A stretch of DNA of 26,477 nucleotides, from NCBI RefSeq assembly GCF_946479965.1, contig NZ_CAMLHX010000056.1, positions 1-26,477 of the forward strand, written 5' to 3'. Shown here piece after piece: positions 16,893 to 24,693 of this stretch (position 1 is the first letter of the stretch; each line of letters opens with the position of its first letter). Under the pieces are notes generated by a model, which was not told where the DNA came from, did no database searches, and saw nothing but the letters and a program-made list of their open reading frames with translations. Origin of the DNA: an uncultured Mucilaginibacter sp. GTDB lineage: Bacteria > Bacteroidota > Bacteroidia > Sphingobacteriales > Sphingobacteriaceae. A program made the translations under genes and the position numbers.

Positions 16893-16996
16893 GTGTTATT
16901 ATTGCAGTAATGCTTGCTAAAATAGTATATCAATGGCAAAATACAGTCAGTTTTTGATAAAAAAGAAGTGGATTAGATGTTCATATTTGTTTTGTA

Positions 16997-17014
16997 GCTA
17001 ATAGAACAATTAGC
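16997..17014. promoter_or_regulatory. 18-bp dyad upstream of the sugar-oxidation unit
   Basis: Perfect arms gctaat (16997-17002) and attagc (17009-17014) are separated by agaaca. The dyad ends 23 nt before the ATG at 17038, between that gene and the divergent AraC gene. It could be an operator or a leader hairpin. AraC proteins more often bind direct repeats, so another factor is possible. No clear TAnnTTTG box was found nearby. Confidence 0.4.
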
Positions 17015-17037
17015 GCAAACCAATATTAACCAAGTTC

Positions 17038-20004
17038 ATGAAAAAATACATTGCAATTGCTGTGATCTGCCTGGTGGCATTGATCAGTTTTAAAGGTACG
17101 TTCATAAAAAGCGAGCCACCGCATAGGTTGGAGCTTTTATTTTTGGGTCACACACCCAAGAATCACGACTCCGAGAAGCTTGCCGAGATCCTTTCTAAGG
17201 AGTATTTCAAAAGTGGTATTAACATCACCTATACAACTGATGTTAACGACTTAAACACTCCCACACTAACAAAGTATGACGGTTTGATAGTGTATGCCAA
17301 TTACGATCGAATAACAGACTCGCAAGCTGAAGCATTGCTGTCGTTTGTGAAAAGCGGTAAAGGATTTATTCCATTGCACTCAGCATCGTTCTGCTTCCGT
17401 AATAATGATGAGGTGGTTAAGTTAATTGGGGGCCAGTTCCAGTCGCACAAAACAGCCGATTTCCCGATGGTGATTGTTGACCAGAAGCATCAGATAATGA
17501 AAGACATGGCTCCATTTACCACTTTTGATGAGACCTATGTTCACACCAAAATAAACCCGGCAATTCATGTTCTATCTGAGCGTGTGGAAGGCGATCACCA
17601 TGAGCCTTATACCTGGACAAATACTTACGGCAAAGGCCGCGTGTTTTATACCGCCTATGGTCATGATGAGAAAACTTTTAATAACCCGGGTTTTAAGCAA
17701 TTGGTTTACAACGGTATTTTGTGGGCTGTTGGTAAAGACGCAGCTAAAGAGTTAGCTAAATTGAAAAAACCGCAACCTACTTATACTATAGCAGATATTC
17801 CTAACTATGAGAAACGCGATCCGGCACCAAAATTACAGGGTGTATTATCTCCGGAAGAATCTCAGCTGTTAACCCAAATACCGGTAGGTTTTAAAATGCA
17901 GCTGTTTGCCCAGGAGCCTCAAATTGAAAAGCCTATTGCTATGGCATGGGACGAAAAAGGCCGCTTATGGATAGTTGAAACGGTTGATTATCCTAACACC
18001 GTATTAGAAAATAAAGATCAGGGTGCTGACCGTATTAAGATTTGCGAAGACACCAACGGCGACGGCAAGGCTGATAAGTTCACTATTTTTGCCGATCATT
18101 TTAATTTACCTACAAGCATAGTATTTGCAAATGGGGGCGTAATAATAGCGCAGGCACCTAATACTATATTTTTAAAAGACACTAATGGCGATGACAAGGC
18201 TGACGTTAGAGAGACCATTATAACAGGATGGGGCTTTAATGATACGCATGCGGTTGCGTCAAGCTTACATTATGGCTTTGATAACGCCATTTGGGGTACT
18301 GTAGGTTATTCCGGCTTTAACGGCACTGTAGGTGGTAAGCAAATGAGAATAAGCAATGCTGCCTACCGCTTTGCACCTGATGGCAAATGGATGGAGCATA
18401 TGGGTAACCTAAGCAATAACACCTGGGGCCTTGGTTTCTCAGAAAATAATGATGTGTTTTATTCAACCGCTAACAACTCCCATAGTGATTACCTGGGTAT
18501 ACCTCAACGCTATTTAGCTACTACAGGCTTGCCTGCAGCTACATCTATATTAAAAATTGATGGCCATTATGGCGTACATGCCGTTACTAAAAACCTGCGC
18601 CAGGTTGACGTGTTTGACGGCTTTACAGCAGCGGCGGGCCATAACCTATATACCGCGCGTAACTTCCCTAAAGAGTATTGGAATCGTATAGCCTTTGTAA
18701 ATGAACCTACTGCCCGTGTTATTCACCGCTCAATAATGGAAAAAGATGGTTCGGGTTTTAAAGAGAAAGACGGCTGGAGTTTATTAGCCAGCGCCGACGA
18801 GTGGATGGCTCCTGTACATTCAGAGGTTGGCCCTGATGGCGCTCTTTGGGTGGCAGACTGGTATAACTTCATTATCCAGCACAACCCTGTGCCAAAAGGT
18901 TTCGAGAATGGTAAGGGTAACGCTTACGTAAACCCACTGCGCGACCGTACCCACGGCCGTATCTACCGCATAGTTTATGACGGTGCTAAACCATCAGACA
19001 TAAAAAAATTAGATAAAAGCAACCCGGCAGATCTGATAAAAGGTTTACAAAGCGACAATATGTTTTGGCGTATGACCGCTCAACGTTTAATTGTTGAGTC
19101 GGGCAACAAAGCTATTGCACCGCAACTTTTTGGGTTGATACGTGATACAAAACTTGACGAGATAGGCTTAAACCCAACAGCTATCCATGCTTTATGGACC
19201 TTGCACGGTTTAGGTTTGTTAGACGGATCTAATGCGGAGGCATTAACAGTTGCAGAAGGTGCTTTGAAGCATCCGGCCGCTGGTGTGCGTAAAGCTGCGG
19301 CACAGGTTTTACCTCCAACAGCAAGAACTTCAAAAGCATTATTGGGCGCAGGTCTTATTAACGATGCCGACCTAAATACCCGTAAGGATGTAATATTGGC
19401 ACTGGCTGATATGCCACAGTCTGACGAGATTGGCACACTATTATTAGCCGCTCAAAAAGATCCAATAAATGCTAAAGACAAATGGATAAGCCTGGCAATA
19501 GAAGCCGGCATAGTTAAGCATGTAAAAGGAGCAGCTGAGGGTATTCTTGCTAAAAACAAAGAAAACGTAGAGCAGGAAGCACTTGCACGTACACCTGCAA
19601 GGTTGGTTACAACTGTTAAGGTCGGTGTTATACAGAACGAAATGAAATTTGACACTAAGGTACTTACAGCAAGAGCAGGCAGTGTTATCGAAATTGAGTT
19701 CACTAATCCCGATTTTATGCAACATAACCTGCTGATACTGCAAAAGGGCACCCTTGAAAAGGTAGGTGCCGCGGCTGATAAGCTGGCGCAGGATCCGAAA
19801 GGAATTGAAATGAATTATGTTCCTAAGATACCGGAGGTGTTATTCTCCACCAAGCTGATCAATCCGAACGAAACTGTAAAGATTAGATTCAGGGTTCCGG
19901 CAGAGGCAGGAGATTATCCATTCATCTGTTCTTTCCCGGGTCACTGGCGAATAATGAATGGTGTGCTTACGGTAACTCCTGGTGGCCCCGGTGGCCCGAG
20001 ATAA
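17038..20004 (+). CDS. Exported ThuA / beta-propeller dehydrogenase / HEAT-like / azurin-like copper fusion protein
   Basis: This 988-residue protein starts with a signal peptide or anchor (about 4-20, no convincing lipobox). Residues 30-237 form a ThuA-like domain with a glutamine-amidotransferase-like fold (YDGLIVYANYD, FIPLHSASF, GRVFYTAYGHDEKTF). Residues 284-640 resemble the membrane-bound dehydrogenase (TIGR02604/GDH-like propeller) family, with two calcium-type loops, DTNGDGKAD and DTNGDDKAD. Residues 660-845 are helical and HEAT-like. Residues 859-985 are a cupredoxin with all type-1 copper ligands: H896, C964, H969 and M973, in the azurin spacing Cys-x4-His-x3-Met. Many relatives end in a haem CxxCH domain; here no CxxCH exists and the copper domain could replace it. 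A periplasmic sugar or cyclitol oxidase passing electrons to the respiratory chain is the likely role; the substrate is unknown. The tail is GGPGGPR. Confidence 0.87.
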   Translation: MKKYIAIAVICLVALISFKGTFIKSEPPHRLELLFLGHTPKNHDSEKLAEILSKEYFKSGINITYTTDVNDLNTPTLTKYDGLIVYANYDRITDSQAEALLSFVKSGKGFIPLHSASFCFRNNDEVVKLIGGQFQSHKTADFPMVIVDQKHQIMKDMAPFTTFDETYVHTKINPAIHVLSERVEGDHHEPYTWTNTYGKGRVFYTAYGHDEKTFNNPGFKQLVYNGILWAVGKDAAKELAKLKKPQPTYTIADIPNYEKRDPAPKLQGVLSPEESQLLTQIPVGFKMQLFAQEPQIEKPIAMAWDEKGRLWIVETVDYPNTVLENKDQGADRIKICEDTNGDGKADKFTIFADHFNLPTSIVFANGGVIIAQAPNTIFLKDTNGDDKADVRETIITGWGFNDTHAVASSLHYGFDNAIWGTVGYSGFNGTVGGKQMRISNAAYRFAPDGKWMEHMGNLSNNTWGLGFSENNDVFYSTANNSHSDYLGIPQRYLATTGLPAATSILKIDGHYGVHAVTKNLRQVDVFDGFTAAAGHNLYTARNFPKEYWNRIAFVNEPTARVIHRSIMEKDGSGFKEKDGWSLLASADEWMAPVHSEVGPDGALWVADWYNFIIQHNPVPKGFENGKGNAYVNPLRDRTHGRIYRIVYDGAKPSDIKKLDKSNPADLIKGLQSDNMFWRMTAQRLIVESGNKAIAPQLFGLIRDTKLDEIGLNPTAIHALWTLHGLGLLDGSNAEALTVAEGALKHPAAGVRKAAAQVLPPTARTSKALLGAGLINDADLNTRKDVILALADMPQSDEIGTLLLAAQKDPINAKDKWISLAIEAGIVKHVKGAAEGILAKNKENVEQEALARTPARLVTTVKVGVIQNEMKFDTKVLTARAGSVIEIEFTNPDFMQHNLLILQKGTLEKVGAAADKLAQDPKGIEMNYVPKIPEVLFSTKLINPNETVKIRFRVPAEAGDYPFICSFPGHWRIMNGVLTVTPGGPGGPR

Positions 20005-20024
20005 TATCTGATCTTATTCACAGA

Positions 20025-20053
20025 CCTGTCGGCTAAATAGCTTAGCTGACAGG
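20025..20053 (+). promoter_or_regulatory. Intercistronic hairpin between the dehydrogenase fusion and the MFS gene
   Basis: The arms cctgtcggct (20025-20034) and agctgacagg (20044-20053) pair over 10 bp, counting one G-U, around a 9-nt loop. They are followed by CTTTT. The hairpin lies 20 nt after one stop codon and 19 nt before the next start codon. It may be a partial terminator or an mRNA-stabilising structure that lowers expression of the downstream genes relative to the first. Confidence 0.55.
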
Positions 20054-20072
20054 CTTTTAACCTTCTAATTAA

Positions 20073-21629
20073 ATGGCAGCTCAAACAAACACTTCAGCAA
20101 CCGCAACTCCGGCTGTTAAGCCTGATATGAAATTATTTTACGCATGTTTCATCGCCATAGTTACTACGGCTTTCGGCTTTATATTGCGCGCTATCATTCT
20201 GCCACAATGGGGGCACGATTTCAATTTAACACAAACCCAAATGGGCGAACTATCGGGCGTGGGTTTGTGGCCCTTTGCTATAAGTATCGTACTGTTCAGT
20301 TTAATTATTGATAAAATCGGGTATAAAACCGCCATGATATTTGGCGTTCTATGCCACGTTACCTCTGCTATAATCACCATTTTTGCAACAGGTTACTGGA
20401 TGCTTTATGCCGGTACATTCATTGTGGCCATAGGCAACGGTACTGTAGAAGCAGTCGCCAATCCGGTTGTTGCTACCATGTTCCCCAATGATAAAGTAAA
20501 ATGGCTGAGCCGCCTGCATGCTGGTTGGGCCGGGGGCTTAGTGCTGGGCGGTATAATGGCTTTGTTGTTAGGCGAAAGCACAGGCTGGGAATATAAAATA
20601 GGTTTGATATTTATACCGGCAGTTATTTACGCCGTTATGACCTTGTCTTGTAAGTTCCCGCTTAATGAACGTGTACAGGCAGGTGTATCCTACAAAGAAA
20701 TGCTGCAGGAAGTTGGCGCTTTGGGTGCACTTATCATTTCCGCTTTAATTGTTTTTCAGTTAGGGGCCGTATTTGGCTGGTCGACTATTATTAGCATTGT
20801 TGTTACCCTTTTAATTACCGCGGGATTTGGTTTATACACACGTAGTTTGGGGCAGCCTTTGTTTGTTATCTTTTTGCTGATAATGATACCATTGGCCATA
20901 ACCGAACTGGGTACAGACAGTTGGATAAGTGATTTAATGACGCCTGAAACTGAAAAGATTGGCATACAGGCGGGGTGGATCCTTGTTTACACCTCTCTTA
21001 TTATGTTTGTTTTGAGATTCTTTGCAGGCCCTATTTCACATATGACATCGTCTCCGGGTCTGTTAGCCATATGTTCAGCTATTGCTATAGTAGGTTTATA
21101 CCTTTTGTCAGTTTCAGCAGGTGTAATGGTATTGGTTGCAGCTACTATTTACGGTTTAGCAAAGTCATTTTTTTGGCCGGCTATGTTGGGCATGGTGTCG
21201 GAGCGTTTCCCTAAAGGCGGCGCATTAACGCTGAATATAACGGGCGGGTTGGGTATGATAGCCGCCGGCGTTATCGGTGCAGGTGTTTTAGGCTTTATTC
21301 AGGATAAATCGATTGATCAGAACATTGCTAAATACGATGCTGCTAATAATACAGCTATTCACTCTACCTATGTAACTGAAAAGAAAACCAGCGTTTTCGG
21401 TGATTACGAAGGATTAGACCAAGCTAAACTTGCTCAGGCCGGTTCAGATGAACAGGCGGTAGTTAAAACTGTAAAGGAAGGGGCCAAGAAAGAGGCTTTG
21501 AAAAACGTACTGATCTTCCCTATTGTGATGTTTGTGAGTTTTGTGGGACTGATATTATATTTCCGTTCAAAAGGTGGGTATAAGGCAATTACTTTGAAAA
21601 GACAAGAAGAGGATATCATTAAGATTTAA
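20073..21629 (+). CDS. MFS transporter (probable sugar or oxidised-sugar permease)
   Basis: This 518-residue major facilitator protein has about twelve membrane segments. The first begins near residue 18 (MKLFYACFIAIVTTAFGF). The loop between segments 2 and 3 carries DKIGYKTAM, a variant of the MFS motif A. ATIYGLAKSFFWPAMLGMVSERFPKGG is characteristic of the sugar/nucleoside branch. An unusually long hydrophilic region (about 415-480) lies before the final membrane segment, and the tail is short and charged. Its place between the exported dehydrogenase and two cytoplasmic sugar enzymes suggests uptake of the oxidised product. The start is the ATG at 20073, after a 68-nt gap with a hairpin. 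Confidence 0.93.
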   Translation: MAAQTNTSATATPAVKPDMKLFYACFIAIVTTAFGFILRAIILPQWGHDFNLTQTQMGELSGVGLWPFAISIVLFSLIIDKIGYKTAMIFGVLCHVTSAIITIFATGYWMLYAGTFIVAIGNGTVEAVANPVVATMFPNDKVKWLSRLHAGWAGGLVLGGIMALLLGESTGWEYKIGLIFIPAVIYAVMTLSCKFPLNERVQAGVSYKEMLQEVGALGALIISALIVFQLGAVFGWSTIISIVVTLLITAGFGLYTRSLGQPLFVIFLLIMIPLAITELGTDSWISDLMTPETEKIGIQAGWILVYTSLIMFVLRFFAGPISHMTSSPGLLAICSAIAIVGLYLLSVSAGVMVLVAATIYGLAKSFFWPAMLGMVSERFPKGGALTLNITGGLGMIAAGVIGAGVLGFIQDKSIDQNIAKYDAANNTAIHSTYVTEKKTSVFGDYEGLDQAKLAQAGSDEQAVVKTVKEGAKKEALKNVLIFPIVMFVSFVGLILYFRSKGGYKAITLKRQEEDIIKI

Positions 21630-21633
21630 ACGT

Positions 21634-22524
21634 ATGCCTTTAAATATAAAATTTGGTGTAAGTACCTGGTTGTGGACCTCGCCGTTTCAAACCTCCTCTG
21701 TTGACGAGTTATTCTCAAAAATAGCCGGAATGGGTTATGATCTGGTTGAGATAGCCTTGGAAGATCCGGACCTGGTGGATGGTAACGAGGTAAAAGCCGC
21801 GCTTAAGCATTATGGACTTAAAGCCCTTGTTTGCGGTGCTTTTGGTCCGACACGTGATTTAACCAATGAAGACCCGGCCGTACACGAGAATTGTTTCAAA
21901 TACATTGCCGCCTGCATGGATCTTTGTGTTTTATGGGATGTTAAGTTTTTTGCCGGACCAATGTATTCAGCAGTGGGCAAGGCGCGCATGTTGCCACCCG
22001 AACTTAGGCAACAAGAATGGGATCTGGCCGTTAAAAATCTGCGAATAGTATGCCAAATGGCTACTGAAAGGGGTTTGGAAATAGCGATTGAACCACTTAA
22101 CCGCTTTGAATCTGATCTGGTAAATACCTGTGAAGATGTGGTAAGATTGATAGGAGATATTAACCATCCGGCAGCTAAAATACTTTTGGATGGTTTCCAT
22201 ATGAATATTGAGGAGCCAAGTTTAGAAGCTGCCATAAAGCTTGCCGGCGATAAGTTGTTACATGTACAGGTGGCAGATAATTATCGCGGCACACCAGGCA
22301 CCGGTCAAACTAACTGGGGGGCCTATAGAACGGCACTTGAGGAAATTGGTTATACAGGAGCCATCTCAATAGAAAGCTTTACACCCAATAACAAAGAACT
22401 GGCACAAGCGGTGTGCATATGGCATCCTTTGGCCGAGAGTCAGGATAAGTTTGCCATTGATGGACTGGCTTTTTTAAAGAAATGGGCCATAGAGCCGGTT
22501 AGAATTCAACAATATAGTTTATAA
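21634..22524 (+). CDS. Sugar isomerase/epimerase, TIM barrel (tagatose/psicose 3-epimerase-like)
   Basis: This 296-residue TIM-barrel protein belongs to the xylose-isomerase-like/AP-endonuclease-2 superfamily. The metal-binding set of D-tagatose 3-epimerase-type enzymes is intact: E153 (IAIEPLNRFE), D186 and H189 (LLDGFHMNIEE), H210 (LLHVQVADN) and E247 (ISIESF). The following segment NYRGTPGTGQTNW is also typical of the family. Such enzymes epimerise ketoses at C3 or isomerise related polyols through a metal-bound enediolate. The start codon is four bases after the MFS stop, and the next gene begins six bases after this one ends, so they form one operon. 3-keto sugars and inosose derivatives are also handled by this superfamily, so the exact reaction is open. 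Confidence 0.92.
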   Translation: MPLNIKFGVSTWLWTSPFQTSSVDELFSKIAGMGYDLVEIALEDPDLVDGNEVKAALKHYGLKALVCGAFGPTRDLTNEDPAVHENCFKYIAACMDLCVLWDVKFFAGPMYSAVGKARMLPPELRQQEWDLAVKNLRIVCQMATERGLEIAIEPLNRFESDLVNTCEDVVRLIGDINHPAAKILLDGFHMNIEEPSLEAAIKLAGDKLLHVQVADNYRGTPGTGQTNWGAYRTALEEIGYTGAISIESFTPNNKELAQAVCIWHPLAESQDKFAIDGLAFLKKWAIEPVRIQQYSL

Positions 22525-22530
22525 AAATTT

Positions 22531-23646
22531 ATGCAGAACAAAACAATTAACATTGCCATAGTGGGTCTGGGTTTCGGGGCCGAGTTTATACCAATTTATC
22601 AGCGTCATAAAAGCGCCAACATGTATGCCATTTGTCAGCGCGATGAGAAAAAGCTGAACGAGGTTGGCGATGCTTTTGGTATTGAAAAGCGCTATACCAA
22701 CTATGATGAGTTGTTACTTGACCCTGAAGTTGACGCCGTACATATTAACACGCCCATTCAAAACCACGCCGAGCAATCAATAAAAGCACTGCGCGCAGGT
22801 AAACACGTTGCTTGTACAGTCCCTATGGCTACTACCGTTGAAGAATGTCGCCAAATAGTTGAAGCGGTTGAAGAAACCGGCCTTACCTATATAATGATGG
22901 AAACGGTAGTGTATAGCCGCGAGTTTTTGTTTGTTAAGGAACTGTATGAGAAAGGCGAGTTAGGTAAACTACAGTTTTTACGCGCATCGCACCAACAGGA
23001 AATGGCCGGTTGGCCGGGTTACTGGGAAGGCTTGCCGCCGATGCATTACGCAACACATTGCGTTGGCCCGGTGGTGGCATTGGCCGGAGCTGATGCAGAA
23101 TATGTATCATGTTATGGTTCGGGTACAATTGACGCGAATTTGATACCGAAATACGGATCGCCATTTGCTATTGAAAGCTGTCATATTAAGTTTAAAGACT
23201 CAGACCTGGCAGCAGAAGTAACGCGCTCGTTATTTAATACAGCACGTCAGTATCGTGAAAGCTTTGACGTATATGGATCAAAGAAAACATTTGAATGGAC
23301 GCTGGTTGAGCACGAGCCTTCGGTTATTCACACAGGCGAAGTGCCTGAAAAAGTAACTATACCAGATTACGCACATTTGTTACCTGCAGAAATACAATCT
23401 TTTACTACAGGCGGAGTTTATGATGCAGATAGCAATCAACATCTTTCATTTATACAAGGATCAGGTCATGGCGGCTCGCATCCGCATTTAGTCAATGAGT
23501 TTTTATCGGCATTGGTTAATAAACGCGAACCTTTCCCGAATGCAAGGCAGTCTGCCAATATAACCTGTGTGGGCATACTTGCGCATGAGTCTGCAATGGA
23601 CGGCGGAAAGAAAATCAATCTGCCTCAATTTACTTTGGCAAAATAG
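22531..23646 (+). CDS. Gfo/Idh/MocA-family oxidoreductase with altered EKP motif
   Basis: This 371-residue NAD(P)-dependent sugar or cyclitol dehydrogenase-like protein has an N-terminal Rossmann fold with GLGFGAEF (12-19) and a C-terminal alpha/beta domain. The family EKP motif, whose Lys is often catalytic, is here TVP (96-98, in VACTVPMATT). The downstream His region HYATHCVGPV is kept. Enzymes of this family interconvert hydroxyl and keto groups on sugars; some remove or add groups through a 3-keto intermediate. The last gene of the four-gene unit, it ends 60 nt before a strong terminator. No signal peptide is visible, so it is cytoplasmic. Family call is secure; activity is uncertain. 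Confidence 0.93.
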   Translation: MQNKTINIAIVGLGFGAEFIPIYQRHKSANMYAICQRDEKKLNEVGDAFGIEKRYTNYDELLLDPEVDAVHINTPIQNHAEQSIKALRAGKHVACTVPMATTVEECRQIVEAVEETGLTYIMMETVVYSREFLFVKELYEKGELGKLQFLRASHQQEMAGWPGYWEGLPPMHYATHCVGPVVALAGADAEYVSCYGSGTIDANLIPKYGSPFAIESCHIKFKDSDLAAEVTRSLFNTARQYRESFDVYGSKKTFEWTLVEHEPSVIHTGEVPEKVTIPDYAHLLPAEIQSFTTGGVYDADSNQHLSFIQGSGHGGSHPHLVNEFLSALVNKREPFPNARQSANITCVGILAHESAMDGGKKINLPQFTLAK

Positions 23647-23705
23647 CAAAGCTGAGGTTGGCCCGGGCATCTCCATGTTACGGGTCCATTTTAGTATAAT
23701 CGGGT

Positions 23706-23731
23706 GTAAAGGGGCTTTCGGGCCCCTTTAC
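23706..23731 (+). terminator. Intrinsic terminator of the sugar-oxidation unit
   Basis: A 10-bp stem pairs gtaaaggggc (23706-23715) with gcccctttac (23722-23731) around tttcgg, followed by T-rich sequence. It ends the 17038-23646 unit and separates it from the FecI-type cluster. Confidence 0.85.
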
Positions 23732-23986
23732 TATTTGTCATACTTCTACTTTTTAATTAATTAGCCCTTGCTAATAAGTCATTTTACCCCAAATCATTAA
23801 GCTATTTTACAGTTGGGTACAAACATTTTACAAACTATTTTTATGGGGTCTTACAAAAAATAAAAAAAAAGTTTATTGTTTGTAAGATATAATTATCTAA
23901 TTTCGAATAATAACCAATTATAAAATTACTCCTTAAGGCTGTTCCGTGGTACCTCTCACGTAGTTTCCTCGTAGGAATTTTGTATT
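23732..23986 (+). promoter_or_regulatory. AT-rich leader of the sigma factor gene with a weak promoter candidate
   Basis: No gene is visible between the terminator and 23987. The stretch is AT-rich with a poly-A run near 23860. A TTG at 23876-23878 and TAATTTCG at 23898-23905, 19 bp apart, loosely resemble the Bacteroidota -33/-7 elements (TTG and TAnnTTTG). The last 50 bases before the ATG are less AT-rich and contain no Shine-Dalgarno sequence. Confidence 0.3.
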
Positions 23987-24577
23987 ATGATAATTCAGGA
24001 TCTACAGGAAGCAATACAAAAAGTTGTCTTTGAAGACGATCAAAGTGCCTTTGAAAAAATTTACAAAGGATACTATAGTCGTTTGTTCAGGCTTGCGCTG
24101 TCCGTTGTAAAATCCGAAGAAATAGCAAATGAAGTTTATGATGATGTAATGCTTAATGTTTGGCAAAAAAGAAAAAACCTTGCCCACGTTAACAATTTCA
24201 CCGTTTATCTATATGTATCTGTAAAAAATGCGTCATTACGGCAGTTAAGTAAACTCGGCAAAATTAGCTACATCCGCATTGATGAAGATTTTGATATTCA
24301 GGATACCACCCCCACTATGCAGGAGGAAATGATGTCGCTTGAGTTGTTGGCTATAATAAATCAATCGATTGCAGAGTTATCACCGCAGTGTAAACAAGTG
24401 TTTAAACTGGTGAAGGAGGATGGTTTGAAATATAAAGAAGTAGCCGAGATTTTAAATGTAAGCGTTAAGAATGTGGAATATCATATGGGTAACGCGCTGA
24501 AAAGGATCAGCGAAAATATTTCGAGTAATAAAAAACCGGTAACACAGGCCGCTTTCAAATCCATCATATTTAACTGA
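23987..24577 (+). CDS. ECF-type RNA polymerase sigma factor (FecI-like)
   Basis: This 196-residue sigma-70 family protein has only regions 2 and 4. Region 2 spans about 20-65 (AFEKIYKGYYSRLFRLALSV, then NEVYDDVMLNVWQKR). Region 4 spans about 127-172 (LSPQCKQVFKLVKEDGLKYK, then VAEILNVSVKNVEYHMGNAL), with a clear helix-turn-helix. It is followed by fecR- and susC-like genes, the usual Bacteroidota surface-signalling layout in which a ligand-bound outer-membrane receptor signals through FecR to release the sigma factor, which then transcribes the receptor operon. The ATG at 23987 is the natural start. Confidence 0.94.
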   Translation: MIIQDLQEAIQKVVFEDDQSAFEKIYKGYYSRLFRLALSVVKSEEIANEVYDDVMLNVWQKRKNLAHVNNFTVYLYVSVKNASLRQLSKLGKISYIRIDEDFDIQDTTPTMQEEMMSLELLAIINQSIAELSPQCKQVFKLVKEDGLKYKEVAEILNVSVKNVEYHMGNALKRISENISSNKKPVTQAAFKSIIFN

Positions 24578-24581
24578 GCCC

Positions 24582-24599
24582 CACTACATCGTTGTAGTG
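24582..24599 (+). promoter_or_regulatory. Hairpin immediately after the sigma factor gene
   Basis: Arms cactaca and tgtagtg (7 bp) enclose tcgt, 4 nt after the sigma stop codon. No T-tract follows directly; a run of eight Ts lies some 50 nt later. It may be a weak attenuator between the sigma and fecR genes or an RNA-stability element. Confidence 0.4.
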
Positions 24600-24662
24600 T
24601 AAGACACACATGCCTGATGGCGCTCTGTAACAAAAAATTTATAAATATTTTTTTTCACTAGG

Positions 24663-24689
24663 GTAAGCCCTGCAGAAATGCATCCTTAC
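24663..24689 (+). promoter_or_regulatory. GAAA-tetraloop hairpin just upstream of the fecR start codon
   Basis: The arms gtaag (24663-24667) and cttac (24685-24689) enclose an internal loop (ccc/tc) and an inner tgca/tgca stem capped by gaaa, a GNRA tetraloop. It ends four bases before the fecR ATG, exactly where a ribosome would bind, and no Shine-Dalgarno sequence is present. It may limit translation of the anti-sigma factor. Confidence 0.5.
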
Positions 24690-24693
24690 AACA

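Noticed and set aside
19444..19751. Two antisense frames of 99 codons inside the dehydrogenase fusion
   Set aside because: They are Cys/Ser-rich shadows of a clearly coding strand, with no initiation signals.
17038..20004. Haem-c dehydrogenase annotation (PVC-type CxxCH protein)
   Set aside because: No CxxCH motif occurs anywhere in the protein; the C-terminal ligands are those of a type-1 copper site.
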